Of a stretch of DNA of 64,000 nucleotides, positions 1 through 8,948 are shown piece after piece. Below the pieces are notes generated by a model that did no database searches, was not told the origin of the DNA, and saw only the letters and a list, made by a program, of their open reading frames with translations. Within the stretch, counting starts at the first letter, position 1. Every line of letters begins with the position of its first letter. This DNA comes from an uncultured Prevotellaceae bacterium. GTDB lineage: Bacteria > Bacteroidota > Bacteroidia > Bacteroidales > Bacteroidaceae. Where the stretch lies: contig CACYQD010000008.1 in NCBI GenBank assembly GCA_902776475.1, positions 1-64,000 on the forward strand, written 5' to 3'. Both the position numbers and the translations under genes were made by a program.

Positions 1-20
1 GAATAAAGCTTAGATTAAAA

Positions 21-54
21 GGAATGAGTCCAGTACAATACCGGACTCAATTCC
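21..54. terminator. imperfect inverted repeat, possible terminator of an upstream gene
   Basis: An 11-base arm (21-31) pairs with 43-54 with one bulged base around an 11-base loop. No T-run follows on the plus strand, so it is a weak terminator candidate for a gene beyond the left edge. It might instead simply be a palindrome. Confidence 0.3.
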
Positions 55-125
55 AAATGAGAAATAATGTTTAACGTCCAACTTTCTGGGTTCACTTCAG
101 ACCCACTCCCCGTCCCCCGCCCTCT

Positions 126-265
126 CCAGGGCAGGGGCTCATGGACTTCGAAGAGATAACACAGAAGGATTTTTCCAGGGCAGGGGCTCATGGACTTCGA
201 AGAGATAACACAGAAGGAGTTCTCCGGGGCAGGGGCTCATGGATTTCGAAGAGATAACACAGGGG
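126..265. repeat. three tandem copies of a 49-bp unit upstream of rsmA
   Basis: A unit beginning CCAGGGCAGGGGCTCATGGA recurs at 126, 175 and 224, exactly 49 bases apart. It is near-identical for about 40 bases (through GAAGAGATAACACAG) and variable at the junctions. There are no unique spacers, so it is a direct tandem repeat and not CRISPR. It fills most of the 329 bases before rsmA, and I see no gene in that stretch. A -7-like TATTTTTG lies between it and rsmA at 314-321. Confidence 0.85.
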
Positions 266-329
266 AGCATTGATTTCTTGGGCTGAGAAGGGGGAGTTAT
301 CAAAGAAATTCATTATTTTTGCCGATGAA

Positions 330-1151
330 ATGAAAAATGTAAGACCAAAGAAAAATCTCGGACAGCATTTCCTGACCGACTTGAATGTGGCCAAGGCCAT
401 TGCCGACACTGTGGATGCCTGCCCGGACATCCCCGTGCTCGAAGTGGGACCGGGAATGGGCGTCCTCACGCAGTACCTTGTGGACAAACCTCGTGAGTTG
501 AGCGTTGTGGAGATTGACCGTGAGTCAGTCGCCTATCTCCATGAGCATTTCCCTGTGCTCCGTGACAAGGTCATCAGCGGTGACTTCCTGCGCATGGACC
601 TCCACCAACTTTTCGGGGGCAGGCAGTTTGTGCTCACCGGCAATTATCCCTACGACATCTCCACGCAGATTTTCTTCAAGATGCTCGACAACAAGGACCT
701 GATACCCTGTTGCACCGGAATGATCCAGCGTGAGGTGGCCCTTCGGATGGCCTCTGAGCCCGGCAACAAAGCTTATGGCATCCTCAGTGTGCTGATACAG
801 GCATGGTATGATGTGGAGTATCTTTTCACCGTTGACGAGCATGTCTTTAATCCACCACCCAAGGTGAAAAGTGCGGTGATCCGAATGACCCGCAACAAGG
901 TGACCGACATCGGCTGTGACGAGAAACTCTTCAGAAGGGTGGTGAAGACCGTTTTCAACCAGCGTCGTAAGATGCTGCGGGTCAGTCTGAGGCAGTTGTT
1001 TCCCAAAGGCGAGGCCTCGACTGGATTCTTTGAGGGTGAGATGATGACGCTCCGTCCTGAGCAGTTGTCCATCAGTCAGTTTGTTGAGCTCACCAATATG
1101 GTGGAAAAGGAGTTGGGGAGCACTTCTCCTGCTGCAGGTCAACCGATTTGA
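330..1151 (+). CDS. rsmA: 16S rRNA (adenine1518/1519-N6)-dimethyltransferase RsmA (KsgA)
   Basis: Dimethylates two adjacent adenines in the 3'-terminal helix of 16S rRNA late in 30S assembly, using S-adenosylmethionine. The protein opens MKNVRPKKNLGQHFL, the classic KsgA N-terminus. SAM-binding motif I (VLEVGPGMGVL) is near residue 36, and the catalytic NxPY motif appears as NYPYDIS near residue 104. The C-terminus holds the small helical domain with FNQRRKMLR. At 273 residues it is of normal family length. An in-frame start at 270 would add 20 residues that precede the conserved N-terminus, so ATG at 330 is preferred. It is followed by frr and rsgA, a translation/ribosome-maturation cluster. 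Confidence 0.95.
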   Translation: MKNVRPKKNLGQHFLTDLNVAKAIADTVDACPDIPVLEVGPGMGVLTQYLVDKPRELSVVEIDRESVAYLHEHFPVLRDKVISGDFLRMDLHQLFGGRQFVLTGNYPYDISTQIFFKMLDNKDLIPCCTGMIQREVALRMASEPGNKAYGILSVLIQAWYDVEYLFTVDEHVFNPPPKVKSAVIRMTRNKVTDIGCDEKLFRRVVKTVFNQRRKMLRVSLRQLFPKGEASTGFFEGEMMTLRPEQLSISQFVELTNMVEKELGSTSPAAGQPI

Positions 1152-1193
1152 CCGCCGCTGTAGCCATAGCTGCAAAAATATTTCCCTGATATG

Positions 1194-1224
1194 TTGCAGT
1201 TTTCGGAATAATTGATTACATTTG
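1194..1224 (+). promoter_or_regulatory. Bacteroidetes-type promoter for frr
   Basis: TTG at 1194-1196, a 20-base spacer, then TACATTTG (1217-1224) matching TAnnTTTG. It would start transcription about 30 bases before frr. Confidence 0.55.
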
Positions 1225-1259
1225 TCACTCAAAATTGAAAACTAATACCAAAGAATGCT

Positions 1260-1820
1260 ATGATAGATGTTAAAGCAACATTGAGCGAAAGCGAAGAGAG
1301 AATGGAGATGGCCGCCATGTTTCTGGAAGAAGCCTTGGCAAAAATACGTGCCGGCCGTGCCAATGTCGCCATCGTAAGTGGTGTCAGGGTGGAGTCTTAC
1401 GGAAGTATGGTTCCGCTCAATCAGGTGGCCAATGTGTCGACCCCTGATCCCAGGACCATTGCCATCCGTCCCTGGGACAAGAAGATGATACGCGTGATCG
1501 AGAAAGCCATTATGGATTCAGATGTCGGCATTACGCCTGAGAACAATGGTGAGGTCATCCGTCTCAATATCCCTCAGCCTACTGAGGAGCGCCGCCGCGA
1601 CCTGACCAAGCAGTGCAACAAGATCGCTGAGAAAGCCAAGGTTGAGGTGCGCAATGTCAGAAGTGACATCAAGGACAAGTTCAAGAAGGCTATCAAGGAC
1701 GGTTTGTCGGAAGACAACGAGAAGGACGCTGAGCTGGAGCTTCAGAAACTTCACGACAAATTCATCAAGAAAATCGATGATATCCTTGCTGCCAAGAACA
1801 AGGAAATCATGACCGTGTAG
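1260..1820 (+). CDS. frr: ribosome recycling factor
   Basis: Splits post-termination 70S complexes together with EF-G so that subunits are reused. The 186-residue protein has the family's central signature ([20 protein letters not shown], then [16 protein letters not shown]). It ends in the long charged helix with [10 protein letters not shown] and [12 protein letters not shown], the tRNA-mimic domain I. Length is as expected. It lies 108 bases after rsmA behind its own promoter-like sequence and only 4 bases before rsgA, so frr and rsgA are probably co-transcribed. Confidence 0.96.
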   Translation: MIDVKATLSESEERMEMAAMFLEEALAKIRAGRANVAIVSGVRVESYGSMVPLNQVANVSTPDPRTIAIRPWDKKMIRVIEKAIMDSDVGITPENNGEVIRLNIPQPTEERRRDLTKQCNKIAEKAKVEVRNVRSDIKDKFKKAIKDGLSEDNEKDAELELQKLHDKFIKKIDDILAAKNKEIMTV

Positions 1821-1824
1821 GCCT

Positions 1825-2757
1825 GTGAAGGGTATCGTCATCCGAAATACCGGAAGCTGGTACACTGTGCTCACTGATGACGGTGAGCAGGTGGACAGCA
1901 AGATCAAGGGCAATTTCCGCCTCAAGGGTATCCGCAGCACCAATCCCGTGGCTGTGGGCGACCGGGTGGAAATCATACGCAACCAAGAAGGTACGGCGTT
2001 CATCAAGGAAATTGATGAGCGCCGCAACTACATTGTCAGGAAGTCACCTAACCTCTCGAAGCAAAGTCATGTCATCGCCGCCAATGTGGATCAGGCCGTC
2101 TTGATCGTGACGGTCAATTATCCTGTCACCTCCACGACCTTCATTGACCGTTTCCTGGCCTCGGCAGAGGCTTATCGGATTCCCGTGTTGATGGTGTTCA
2201 ACAAATTGGACCTGTTGGATGAGGATGACCGCCACTTGCAGGAGATGATGGTTTATCTCTATGAATCGATAGGATACACCTGTCTGCAAGTGTCCGCAAC
2301 GACGGGAGAAGGCATCGCCTCCTTGGAGGAAGCCCTCAAGGGAAAAATTTCTGTCTTCAGCGGCAACAGCGGAGTGGGGAAGTCTACCTTGCTCAACCGC
2401 TTGATACCAGGTCTGTCATTGCGTACGGCCGAGATTTCTGAGGCCCACCAGACCGGGATGCACACAACCACTTTCAGCGAGATGATCCAAATGCCCGGTG
2501 GAGGATGGGTCATCGACACCCCGGGGGTCAAGGGATTTGGCGCTTATGACATGGAACCGGAGGAAATATGTGGCTATTTCAAGGAGATTTTCCAATTTTC
2601 CAAAGACTGCCGTTTCCGCAACTGTACCCACACCCATGAGCCCGGTTGTGCGGTGCTCAAGGCCGTGGAGGACCATTACATCGCCGCCAGCCGCTATCAT
2701 TCCTATGTGAGCATGCTCAGCGACAAGGATGAGGCGAAATACCGTGAGGCTTTTTAA
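1825..2757 (+). CDS. rsgA: small ribosomal subunit biogenesis GTPase RsgA
   Basis: Circularly permuted GTPase that checks 30S maturation near the decoding centre. Domain order: N-terminal OB fold (about 1-75), then the permuted G domain with NKLD (G4) near residue 127, GNSGVGKST (P-loop) near 182 and DTPG (G3) near 231. A C-terminal zinc knuckle follows ([14 protein letters not shown]). Placing G4 before G1 is diagnostic. The start is GTG at 1825, four bases after the frr stop; no ATG gives a full OB fold. Length 310 is typical. Confidence 0.95.
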   Translation: MKGIVIRNTGSWYTVLTDDGEQVDSKIKGNFRLKGIRSTNPVAVGDRVEIIRNQEGTAFIKEIDERRNYIVRKSPNLSKQSHVIAANVDQAVLIVTVNYPVTSTTFIDRFLASAEAYRIPVLMVFNKLDLLDEDDRHLQEMMVYLYESIGYTCLQVSATTGEGIASLEEALKGKISVFSGNSGVGKSTLLNRLIPGLSLRTAEISEAHQTGMHTTTFSEMIQMPGGGWVIDTPGVKGFGAYDMEPEEICGYFKEIFQFSKDCRFRNCTHTHEPGCAVLKAVEDHYIAASRYHSYVSMLSDKDEAKYREAF

Positions 2758-2772
2758 TACCCATATTCAGAT

Positions 2773-4299
2773 ATGAAACCATTTGTGAAAGAGTTATACA
2801 CATGTTTTGTCATGACCATGTTGTTCATGACACCGATGGCTGCGCAAGACAGTCAGCCGCAGGTGACGCATCCCCCGGTGGGAACCAGCAGCGACGGCGA
2901 GGGACTGAGCCTGTCGATCGTCAACAAACACGTCAATTACAGGAATCCTCCGGCAGATTACAAAGACCCCTACATCAATTCCCCGAAATCCGCCAATATC
3001 CATCCTGACGGCACCAAATACTACGTGAACTCCTTGGAAGGATGTGCCACCGTGGTGTATGACATGAAGACGCACAAGCGGCTCAAGGTCATCCACTATC
3101 GCTTTGAGGATGAGAAAGACGCCGCGTTGTGGAGCAAGCCGAGTGACTTTTATCCCTTCACCCACTATACGGAGAAACTCAACACGTTTATGGGCAAACC
3201 CGTGGAGAGTACTTTCTCCCATGGAGGGCGTTACCTCTGGATACCTTTCTACCGGCGGACCTATGACCTCAATGCCCAGGACCCCTCAGCCATCGCTGTG
3301 GTGGATACCCGTACAGATGAGATCGTGAAACTGATGGAGACAGGCCCGTTGCCCAAGATGGTGGCTTGTTCCCATGACGGAAAGCACGTGGCCATCACCC
3401 ATTGGGGTAACAACACGGTGGGCATCGTCAACGTGGCCAGCCTGAATCCCGATGAATGGTATCATGAGAAACTGCTGGTGGTGGACTATGTGCTGGAACT
3501 CAACTACAGCCTTACCGAACCCGTTGACCGTGACAACAAGAGTGGTTATTGCCTGAGAGGAACCGTCTTCACGCCCGATGACAGATACCTGCTCGTGGGG
3601 TGCATGGGCGGCAATGGCGGCATTGCCGTCATCGATATGTCCACACAGAAATACATGGGGCGCGTCTTGGGCATGATGGCCAATGTGAGGCATCTTGTCA
3701 TCAAGGACGGCTACCTCTACCTGAGCGTCAACAAGGCAGGTTATGTGCAGCGGATCAAACTTGACCGTTTCATGGAGGTCGCCCATCGGCTTAACGGAAA
3801 GACGGCAACCTTGCAGGGATGGCAGAATTGTCAGGTGGGTGCCGGTGCCAGGACGATAGAACTGTCGCCCAGCGGACGGTTTGTCTTCGCTGCCTGCAAT
3901 CTGGCCAGCAAACTCTATGTCGTGGATACCCGTCAGATGAAAGTGGTCAACAAGATCGATGTTGATTCCTACCCCGTGGGACTTGATATCTCCAACGACG
4001 GCCGCTATGTCATCGTCACCTCGCAGGGAAGGGGTAACCAAGGAGGAAACGCAGTGAACATCTATGAGGTGAACTATGACGAGCCCGAACCCGTGCTTGA
4101 GAAAACGGACGGTGCCGCCGTGCTTGACCAGCTGGAAAACTCTGACCCCTCAGAGACCGACCAGGCCCACCAAACTCCCGTTGGCTCCATGCCCTTGAAT
4201 GGAGGTGACGGCAATCTGATGACTTATGCCCTGGTGGGCGGAGGCATCCTTGTCGTGGCAGGAGCCATGCTCTTCCGCAGGATGAGAAAAGCATCATAG
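2773..4299 (+). CDS. exported YVTN-type beta-propeller protein with C-terminal membrane anchor
   Basis: Predicted secreted beta-propeller of 508 residues; substrate unknown. Residues 1-25 form a signal peptide ending in PMAAQ. The body contains repeated blades of the form VYDMKTHKRLKVI, AVVDTRTDEIVKLMETG and YVVDTRQMKVVNKIDVDSYP, the YVTN/YncE-like pattern of surface or periplasmic lactonase-fold proteins. The tail has a hydrophobic stretch (YALVGGGILVVAGAMLF) followed by RRMRK, which looks like a stop-transfer anchor. It starts 15 bases after rsgA, so it may be a passenger of that operon, but nothing in the sequence ties it functionally to ribosome assembly. Confidence 0.7.
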   Translation: MKPFVKELYTCFVMTMLFMTPMAAQDSQPQVTHPPVGTSSDGEGLSLSIVNKHVNYRNPPADYKDPYINSPKSANIHPDGTKYYVNSLEGCATVVYDMKTHKRLKVIHYRFEDEKDAALWSKPSDFYPFTHYTEKLNTFMGKPVESTFSHGGRYLWIPFYRRTYDLNAQDPSAIAVVDTRTDEIVKLMETGPLPKMVACSHDGKHVAITHWGNNTVGIVNVASLNPDEWYHEKLLVVDYVLELNYSLTEPVDRDNKSGYCLRGTVFTPDDRYLLVGCMGGNGGIAVIDMSTQKYMGRVLGMMANVRHLVIKDGYLYLSVNKAGYVQRIKLDRFMEVAHRLNGKTATLQGWQNCQVGAGARTIELSPSGRFVFAACNLASKLYVVDTRQMKVVNKIDVDSYPVGLDISNDGRYVIVTSQGRGNQGGNAVNIYEVNYDEPEPVLEKTDGAAVLDQLENSDPSETDQAHQTPVGSMPLNGGDGNLMTYALVGGGILVVAGAMLFRRMRKAS

Positions 4300-4318
4300 G
4301 ACTACCGAACTTCTGGAA

Positions 4319-4360
4319 ATCAAAAAAACGCAGTGACTCACTGCGTTTTTTCATTTCCAG
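4319..4360. terminator. bidirectional intrinsic terminator
   Basis: ACGCAGTG (4328-4335) pairs with CACTGCGT (4339-4346). The stem is flanked by A-run and T-run, and an outer CTGGAAAT/ATTTCCAG pair extends it. It serves the beta-propeller gene on plus and the convergent barrel gene on minus. Confidence 0.85.
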
Positions 4361-4373
4361 ATGGTGTCCGTTT

Positions 4374-5078
4374 TTAGAAATTCAGACCGATGTTGAGGAA
4401 CAAGGCTCCGTTGTGCGTGTCATCGAAGGCATTGTCGCCGATGTTGGTCAGTCCGAAGTCATATCCCACCTCTGCATACAGCATCTCGTAGGCCAGACCG
4501 CATCCGACACGGATGCCGCCGTCCATCCTCTTGAAATTGGCCCCATAGCCATCGCTGAACGAACTGTATGCATCACGGGCGTGGTAGTCTTTCACCTTGC
4601 CCCCGATGCCACAGCCGATGTAGCCACCGATGAAGGGTTCCACAGCTGTAGCAGGAGCTACGTAGGCGGAGTATTTCAGTACGAGGGGTACTTCAAGGTA
4701 GTTGAGGCCGACAGAGAACTTGTCGCCGTCTAGTTTGCCCTTGCCTCCTTTCTCCACATATTCCAGACCCGTCTCGAAAAACAGGGGCATCTGCGGAGTC
4801 ATTTGGATACCGGCGACAGCCCCTACGTTGAGTCCGGTCTTGCTGCTGCTGCCGTTGAGGTCGGGAGCATCCGAACTGACGTGTGAGGTCGTCATGCCGA
4901 AACGCAGGCCGAAATAGGTATTGGGCACGATGCCATAGCTGCGGGAACTACGGATGTTGCGGTCATAGGTCGGACGGGGTGGAATGTATCTTCCGCGTGG
5001 CCGTCTTTGAGCATTGGCGGGCAGCACGGTGAAGAACGCCAGCAGTGCTGCGAAAATCAGTGTCATTTTTCCTTTCAT
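4374..5078 (-). CDS. outer-membrane beta-barrel protein (PorT/OmpW-like small barrel)
   Basis: A 234-residue exported protein with signal peptide MKGKMTLIFAALLAFFTVLPANA, then an Arg/Pro-rich linker (QRRPRGRYIPPRPTYDR). The C-terminal barrel has alternating hydrophobic/aromatic strands such as TYFGLRFGMTTSH, PLFFETGLEYVEKGG, NYLEVPLVLKYSA, EPFIGGYIGCGIGG and a final GALFLNIGLNF. The terminal aromatic residue is the usual outer-membrane assembly signal. This layout fits the small 8-strand barrel families common in Bacteroidales, often annotated as PorT or outer membrane beta-barrel domain. The precise role is unknown. A -7-like TATCTTTG on the minus strand at 5126-5133 fits as its promoter, giving a leader of about 45 bases. 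Confidence 0.75.
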   Translation of the reverse strand: MKGKMTLIFAALLAFFTVLPANAQRRPRGRYIPPRPTYDRNIRSSRSYGIVPNTYFGLRFGMTTSHVSSDAPDLNGSSSKTGLNVGAVAGIQMTPQMPLFFETGLEYVEKGGKGKLDGDKFSVGLNYLEVPLVLKYSAYVAPATAVEPFIGGYIGCGIGGKVKDYHARDAYSSFSDGYGANFKRMDGGIRVGCGLAYEMLYAEVGYDFGLTNIGDNAFDDTHNGALFLNIGLNF

Positions 5079-5215
5079 AGTCGTTTCTCCTTTTAATCTT
5101 TGGTTCTACGTTGAAATCTCTGGTGCAAAGATAAGGGGAAGCTATGAAAGCGCCATCAGTAACTCCCTACTCTTGGATGGGGATTTCCCTAAAAATGTGT
5201 TCTGAAAATCCCCAC

Positions 5216-6295
5216 TTACGATGACACGCCGATTTCCGCGGAACCAAAGCAGAGGTGGTGGTACTTGTCGTAAACCACGCAGAACTGGCCAGGAGCGACT
5301 CCGTGGATGGGATGAGCGGCATGGACGGTATAGCAACCCTCAGCCGTCTTTTCCATCCAAGCGGGATGGAAATCAGGCGTATGGCGGATTTTGAAAGTCA
5401 CCTCACGCATCTCGACCCGTTCGGTCAGGAAGTGGAAATCGTGGATGGAGAACGTGTCACGGTAGGCCGTTGCCGGGTCGTAGCCTTTCGACACGTAGAG
5501 AATGTTGCTGGCCACGTCTTTCTTGACGACAAACCAAGGACCGCCACCGAAGCCCAGTCCGTGGCGCTGTCCGATGGTATGGTACCACAGCGCACGGTGC
5601 TGTCCGATGCGTTTCCCGGTCTCCAGTTCGATGACGTCGCCCGGATTGTCGCCGAGGTAGCGACGCAGGTAGTCGTTGTAGTTGATCTTGCCCAAGAAAC
5701 AAATGCCTTGAGAGTCTTTGCGGCGGGCATTGACGAGATGTTCGCGCTCAGCGATTTGCCTCACCTCTTCCTTCATGTAGTGTCCGATGGGGAAGAGCGC
5801 CTTGCGCAGTTGCCACTCCTCGATCTGGGCGAGAAAGTCGGTCTGGTCTTTCACAGGGTCAGGACTGGTGGCGAGCCATTTCTTGCCGTCGATGATCTCC
5901 GTCTGGGCATAATGCCCCGTGGCGATGAGGTCATAGTCGTGACCCGCTTTCTCATCGAATGCACCGAACTTGATCAGGCGGTTGCACATGACATCGGGGT
6001 TGGGTGTGAGTCCGGCACGCACTTTGTCCATCGTGTAGCGGGTCACCTTGTCCCAATATTCCCGGTGGCAGTCCACCACTTCAAGGCGGCAGCCATAGCG
6101 GGAAGCCACGGCGGTGGCCATCTCCATGTCCTCCTCCGACGAACAGTCCCATTCCTCTTCTTCCTCCGGACCAATCTTGATGTAGAAACAGTCTGGCCGC
6201 AGTCCCATGCCACAAAGTTCGTGGAGTACCACCGAACTATCCACTCCTCCGGAGAGGAGTACGGCAATCTTCTTATCACGGAGTTCCTCTTTCAT
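5216..6295 (-). CDS. mnmA: tRNA-specific 2-thiouridylase MnmA
   Basis: Introduces the 2-thio group at U34 of tRNAs for Lys, Glu and Gln, using ATP and a sulfur relay. The N-terminal PP-loop SGGVDSSV is at about residues 15-22. The two catalytic cysteines sit in NPDVMCNRLIKFG and DSQGICFLGK. The C-terminal beta domain ends PIHGVAPGQFCVVYDK. At 359 residues it has normal length. It is the last gene of the minus-strand run that starts with lysS, 6 bases downstream of the lipoprotein gene. Bacteroidales often carry two MnmA homologues; only one lies here. Confidence 0.93.
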   Translation of the reverse strand: MKEELRDKKIAVLLSGGVDSSVVLHELCGMGLRPDCFYIKIGPEEEEEWDCSSEEDMEMATAVASRYGCRLEVVDCHREYWDKVTRYTMDKVRAGLTPNPDVMCNRLIKFGAFDEKAGHDYDLIATGHYAQTEIIDGKKWLATSPDPVKDQTDFLAQIEEWQLRKALFPIGHYMKEEVRQIAEREHLVNARRKDSQGICFLGKINYNDYLRRYLGDNPGDVIELETGKRIGQHRALWYHTIGQRHGLGFGGGPWFVVKKDVASNILYVSKGYDPATAYRDTFSIHDFHFLTERVEMREVTFKIRHTPDFHPAWMEKTAEGCYTVHAAHPIHGVAPGQFCVVYDKYHHLCFGSAEIGVSS

Positions 6296-6301
6296 AGCCG
6301 G

Positions 6302-6811
6302 TCATTCATCTTTTTCACCGACAGTCTTCTTGTAGTCGGCAAGAGTCAGTACAGGGTGCAACTCCACGTAGGCGATGACATGTTCCTTTTCCACGGTGGT
6401 TTTCATGCTCTCCTTGGCTTCCCTCTTGGCACTGGTCTCCTTGGTATAGTATTCGGCACTGTAGATGCAGTCAAACTGGTAGTTGCTTTTCTCTTCATTC
6501 AATCTGGGCATCACCTCCTTTTTCCTGGCTTGGACTTTCAGCGTGAAAGTCAGTTTGTGGGAACCGTCACGCCGCTCCTTGTATTGCCATGACTCACTGG
6601 TGACGTTTTCCGTCTTCTCCTCTCCATTGACGTTGGTATAGGAGGCGGTCACGTCATAGAAAGACAGCAAGTCCTGGCTGATGGCCAGTTTATAGTTGAT
6701 GCTGGTGTAGTCGGGGCGCTCCATCACTCCATCGTCTTCCCCACAGGAGGAGAAGCAGATTGACAGAGCCGATAAAAGAATCATGAAAGCGAGAGTGCGG
6801 AAACTTTTCAT
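6302..6811 (-). CDS. uncharacterised lipoprotein between HAD hydrolase and mnmA
   Basis: A 169-residue protein with a lipoprotein signal ([20 protein letters not shown] followed by SSC), so probably acylated and envelope-anchored. The mature part starts with the acidic EDDGVMERPD and is mostly beta-rich polar sequence with no motif I recognise. The start codon overlaps the stop of the upstream HAD gene as ATGA (6808-6811), which supports this start over an in-frame codon 60 bases earlier and implies translational coupling. Its stop is 6 bases from mnmA. Its function and its reason for sitting in a metabolic/tRNA operon are unknown. Confidence 0.75.
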   Translation of the reverse strand: MKSFRTLAFMILLSALSICFSSCGEDDGVMERPDYTSINYKLAISQDLLSFYDVTASYTNVNGEEKTENVTSESWQYKERRDGSHKLTFTLKVQARKKEVMPRLNEEKSNYQFDCIYSAEYYTKETSAKREAKESMKTTVEKEHVIAYVELHPVLTLADYKKTVGEKDE

Positions 6812-7560
6812 ATTGAGGTTGAGGATTTGACGGCAGGAAAGAGTTCTTTCCTCCAATAGTCGAGAAAACAATGCATGTCATGAAAGAGGAGGTTGGCTCC
6901 TTGTTCGGAAAGCACCTCGTCAGGTAGCGGCCCAGTGTTCACGGCAACGGTGAAAACCTGTGCGGCTACTCCGGCGCGCACGCCGAGGGGAGCATTCTCC
7001 ACGACGATGGCCTCCCACGGAGCCACACCACATTTCCGAAGTCCCTTGAGATAAGGGTCAGGGGCCGGTTTGCCATGACTGACATCAAAACTGGTCACGA
7101 TATGGTCGGGACTTACCAACGGGCAATAGTCGTTCTGGAGACGCTGGAGCAAGGGCCGCTGGCCACTGCCGGTCACGACGCCTAAGGTCATGCCGTCGGC
7201 TTTCATCTGTCGCATCAGGTCCTCCACGCCGCTCATCTTGTCCACCTTTCCTAAACTGGCGAAGATGGCGGATTTGCGGTCGTAGATACGCTGAGCTTCC
7301 TCGATGCTGAGCCGTATGCCTTTTTGTTGCCAAGCAATGAGCTGGATGGTCTCCACGCCTCTCATGCCCTCATATTGGTAGGCGTCGGCCTCCGACATGA
7401 CATAGCCGTTTTCCTCCATTGACTGGTGCCAGGCCTTGGCATGGTTGCCCATCGAGTTGTAGAGCACCCCATCCATGTCGAAGAGCACGGTTTTGGGAGC
7501 GAAACTCTCAAAACCGTGCTTTTGGATATAGGATTGAATGATGTTTTCCAGGTTCATCAT
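6808..7560 (-). CDS. HAD-superfamily phosphatase / beta-phosphoglucomutase-like hydrolase
   Basis: A 250-residue HAD hydrolase of the subclass with a helical cap. Motif [13 protein letters not shown] (nucleophile and general acid Asp) is near residue 25, motif II VVTGSG follows, then motif III Lys in [13 protein letters not shown] and motif [14 protein letters not shown]. The cap contains [12 protein letters not shown] and MRGVE, as in phosphoglucomutase/pyridoxal-phosphatase-like members. The substrate cannot be read from sequence; a sugar phosphate is plausible given the adjacent pgi. The start overlaps the pgi stop (ATGATGA), and the next in-frame Met is equally possible. Confidence 0.82.
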   Translation of the reverse strand: MMNLENIIQSYIQKHGFESFAPKTVLFDMDGVLYNSMGNHAKAWHQSMEENGYVMSEADAYQYEGMRGVETIQLIAWQQKGIRLSIEEAQRIYDRKSAIFASLGKVDKMSGVEDLMRQMKADGMTLGVVTGSGQRPLLQRLQNDYCPLVSPDHIVTSFDVSHGKPAPDPYLKGLRKCGVAPWEAIVVENAPLGVRAGVAAQVFTVAVNTGPLPDEVLSEQGANLLFHDMHCFLDYWRKELFPAVKSSTSI

Positions 7561-8912
7561 CCCTCCTTGGACAAGCGCTCCTTGATGGCCTTGCTGTCAG
7601 CCTCATAGCCGGGCTTGTCGAGGAGAGCGAACATATTTTTCTTGTAGGCTTCCACGCCAGGCTGGTTGAACGGGTTGACACCAAGCACATTGCCGCTGAT
7701 GCCGCAGGCAATCTCAAAGAAATAGATCAGTTGTCCGATATAGTATTCGTTGAGCACGGGCACGGCGATGCGGATGTTGGGCACTCCACCATCAACATGA
7801 GCCAGACGTGTGCCGAGCTCAGCCATCTTGTTGACTTCATCGACGCGTTTTCCGGCGAGGAAGTTAAGTCCGTCAAGGTTTTCCTCATCCTCAGGGAAGA
7901 GCAGTTTCCTGTTAGGCTCCTCGATGCTGATGACGGTCTCGAAGATGCTGCGCTCGCCGTCCTGAATCCATTGTCCCATGGAGTGCAGGTCGGTGGTGAA
8001 ATCACAGGAAGCGGGGAAGATGCCCTTCTTGTCTTTTCCCTCGCTCTCGCCGAAGAGTTGTTTCCACCATTCGCTGATGAAATGGAGCTTGGGCTGGTAG
8101 TTGACCATGATCTCGATCTTCTTGCCGGCGGCGTAGAGTCCGTTTCTCACGGCAGCATAGACAGCAGCGGGATTCTCCTCGAAAGGAACGTCCTGGCCAC
8201 AAGCTGTCTCCATGTCGGCGGCACCCTTGACCAGTTGGCGGATGTCAAATCCTGCACAGGCGATGGGCAGCAGGCCTACTGGGGTGAGGACGGAGAAGCG
8301 GCCACCCACGTTGTCGGGGATGATGAAGCTCTTGTATCCCTCCTTGTCGGCACAAGTGCGTGCAGCACCGCGCTTGGCGTCGGTGACGGCCACGATCACC
8401 TTACGGGCCTCTTCCTTGCCGCGCTGGGCTTCGCATTGCTTTTTCAGCAGGCGGAAAGTGAGGGCGGTCTCTGTGGTTGTTCCCGACTTGGATATGTTGA
8501 TGACGCCGAATTTCTTATCCTGGAGGTATTCGGTGAGTTCGGTGAGGTAGTCTTCGCCGATATTGTTGCCTGCGAAGAGGATGGCTGGGTTTTTCTTGTC
8601 CTGGATGAGCCAGGCAAAGCTGTTGCCCAGGGCTTCGATGACGGCGCGGGCACCCAGATAGCTGCCGCCGATGCCAGCCACGACGATGGCTTCACAGTTG
8701 GCGCGCAGCACATCAGCGGTGGCTTGGATTTCGTCGAGGAAAGCGGGTGTGATGGAAGATGGCAGGTGCAACCATCCGAGGAAGTCATTGCCTGGGCAGG
8801 TGCCCTCTTCAAGGGCTGCCTGAGCGGCTTTTACTTGCGGTTCAAGAGACTTTACTGCGCCTTCGCTGAGGAACTGAGCAGCTTTCGTGATGTCTAATTT
8901 GATGTTCTTCAT
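7557..8912 (-). CDS. pgi: glucose-6-phosphate isomerase
   Basis: Interconverts glucose-6-phosphate and fructose-6-phosphate in glycolysis/gluconeogenesis. Diagnostic segments: [18 protein letters not shown] (about residue 78), SKSGTTTET (phosphate-binding loop, about 142), [16 protein letters not shown], and [21 protein letters not shown] [16 protein letters not shown] at the C-terminus. Length 451 fits the short bacterial clade and not the 550-residue enterobacterial form. It sits between gpsA (36-base gap) and the HAD gene (overlapping), within a coordinated minus-strand operon. Confidence 0.95.
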   Translation of the reverse strand: MKNIKLDITKAAQFLSEGAVKSLEPQVKAAQAALEEGTCPGNDFLGWLHLPSSITPAFLDEIQATADVLRANCEAIVVAGIGGSYLGARAVIEALGNSFAWLIQDKKNPAILFAGNNIGEDYLTELTEYLQDKKFGVINISKSGTTTETALTFRLLKKQCEAQRGKEEARKVIVAVTDAKRGAARTCADKEGYKSFIIPDNVGGRFSVLTPVGLLPIACAGFDIRQLVKGAADMETACGQDVPFEENPAAVYAAVRNGLYAAGKKIEIMVNYQPKLHFISEWWKQLFGESEGKDKKGIFPASCDFTTDLHSMGQWIQDGERSIFETVISIEEPNRKLLFPEDEENLDGLNFLAGKRVDEVNKMAELGTRLAHVDGGVPNIRIAVPVLNEYYIGQLIYFFEIACGISGNVLGVNPFNQPGVEAYKKNMFALLDKPGYEADSKAIKERLSKEG

Positions 8913-8948
8913 TGTCGTTATTTTAAGTTTGGGAAATACGTTGATGGT

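Noticed and set aside
126-265. CRISPR-like direct repeats
   Set aside because: Repeats are contiguous with no unique spacers, only three units of 49 bases and no cas genes near.
7731-8897. 388-codon plus-strand open frame
   Set aside because: Antisense to pgi, whose protein is unambiguous.
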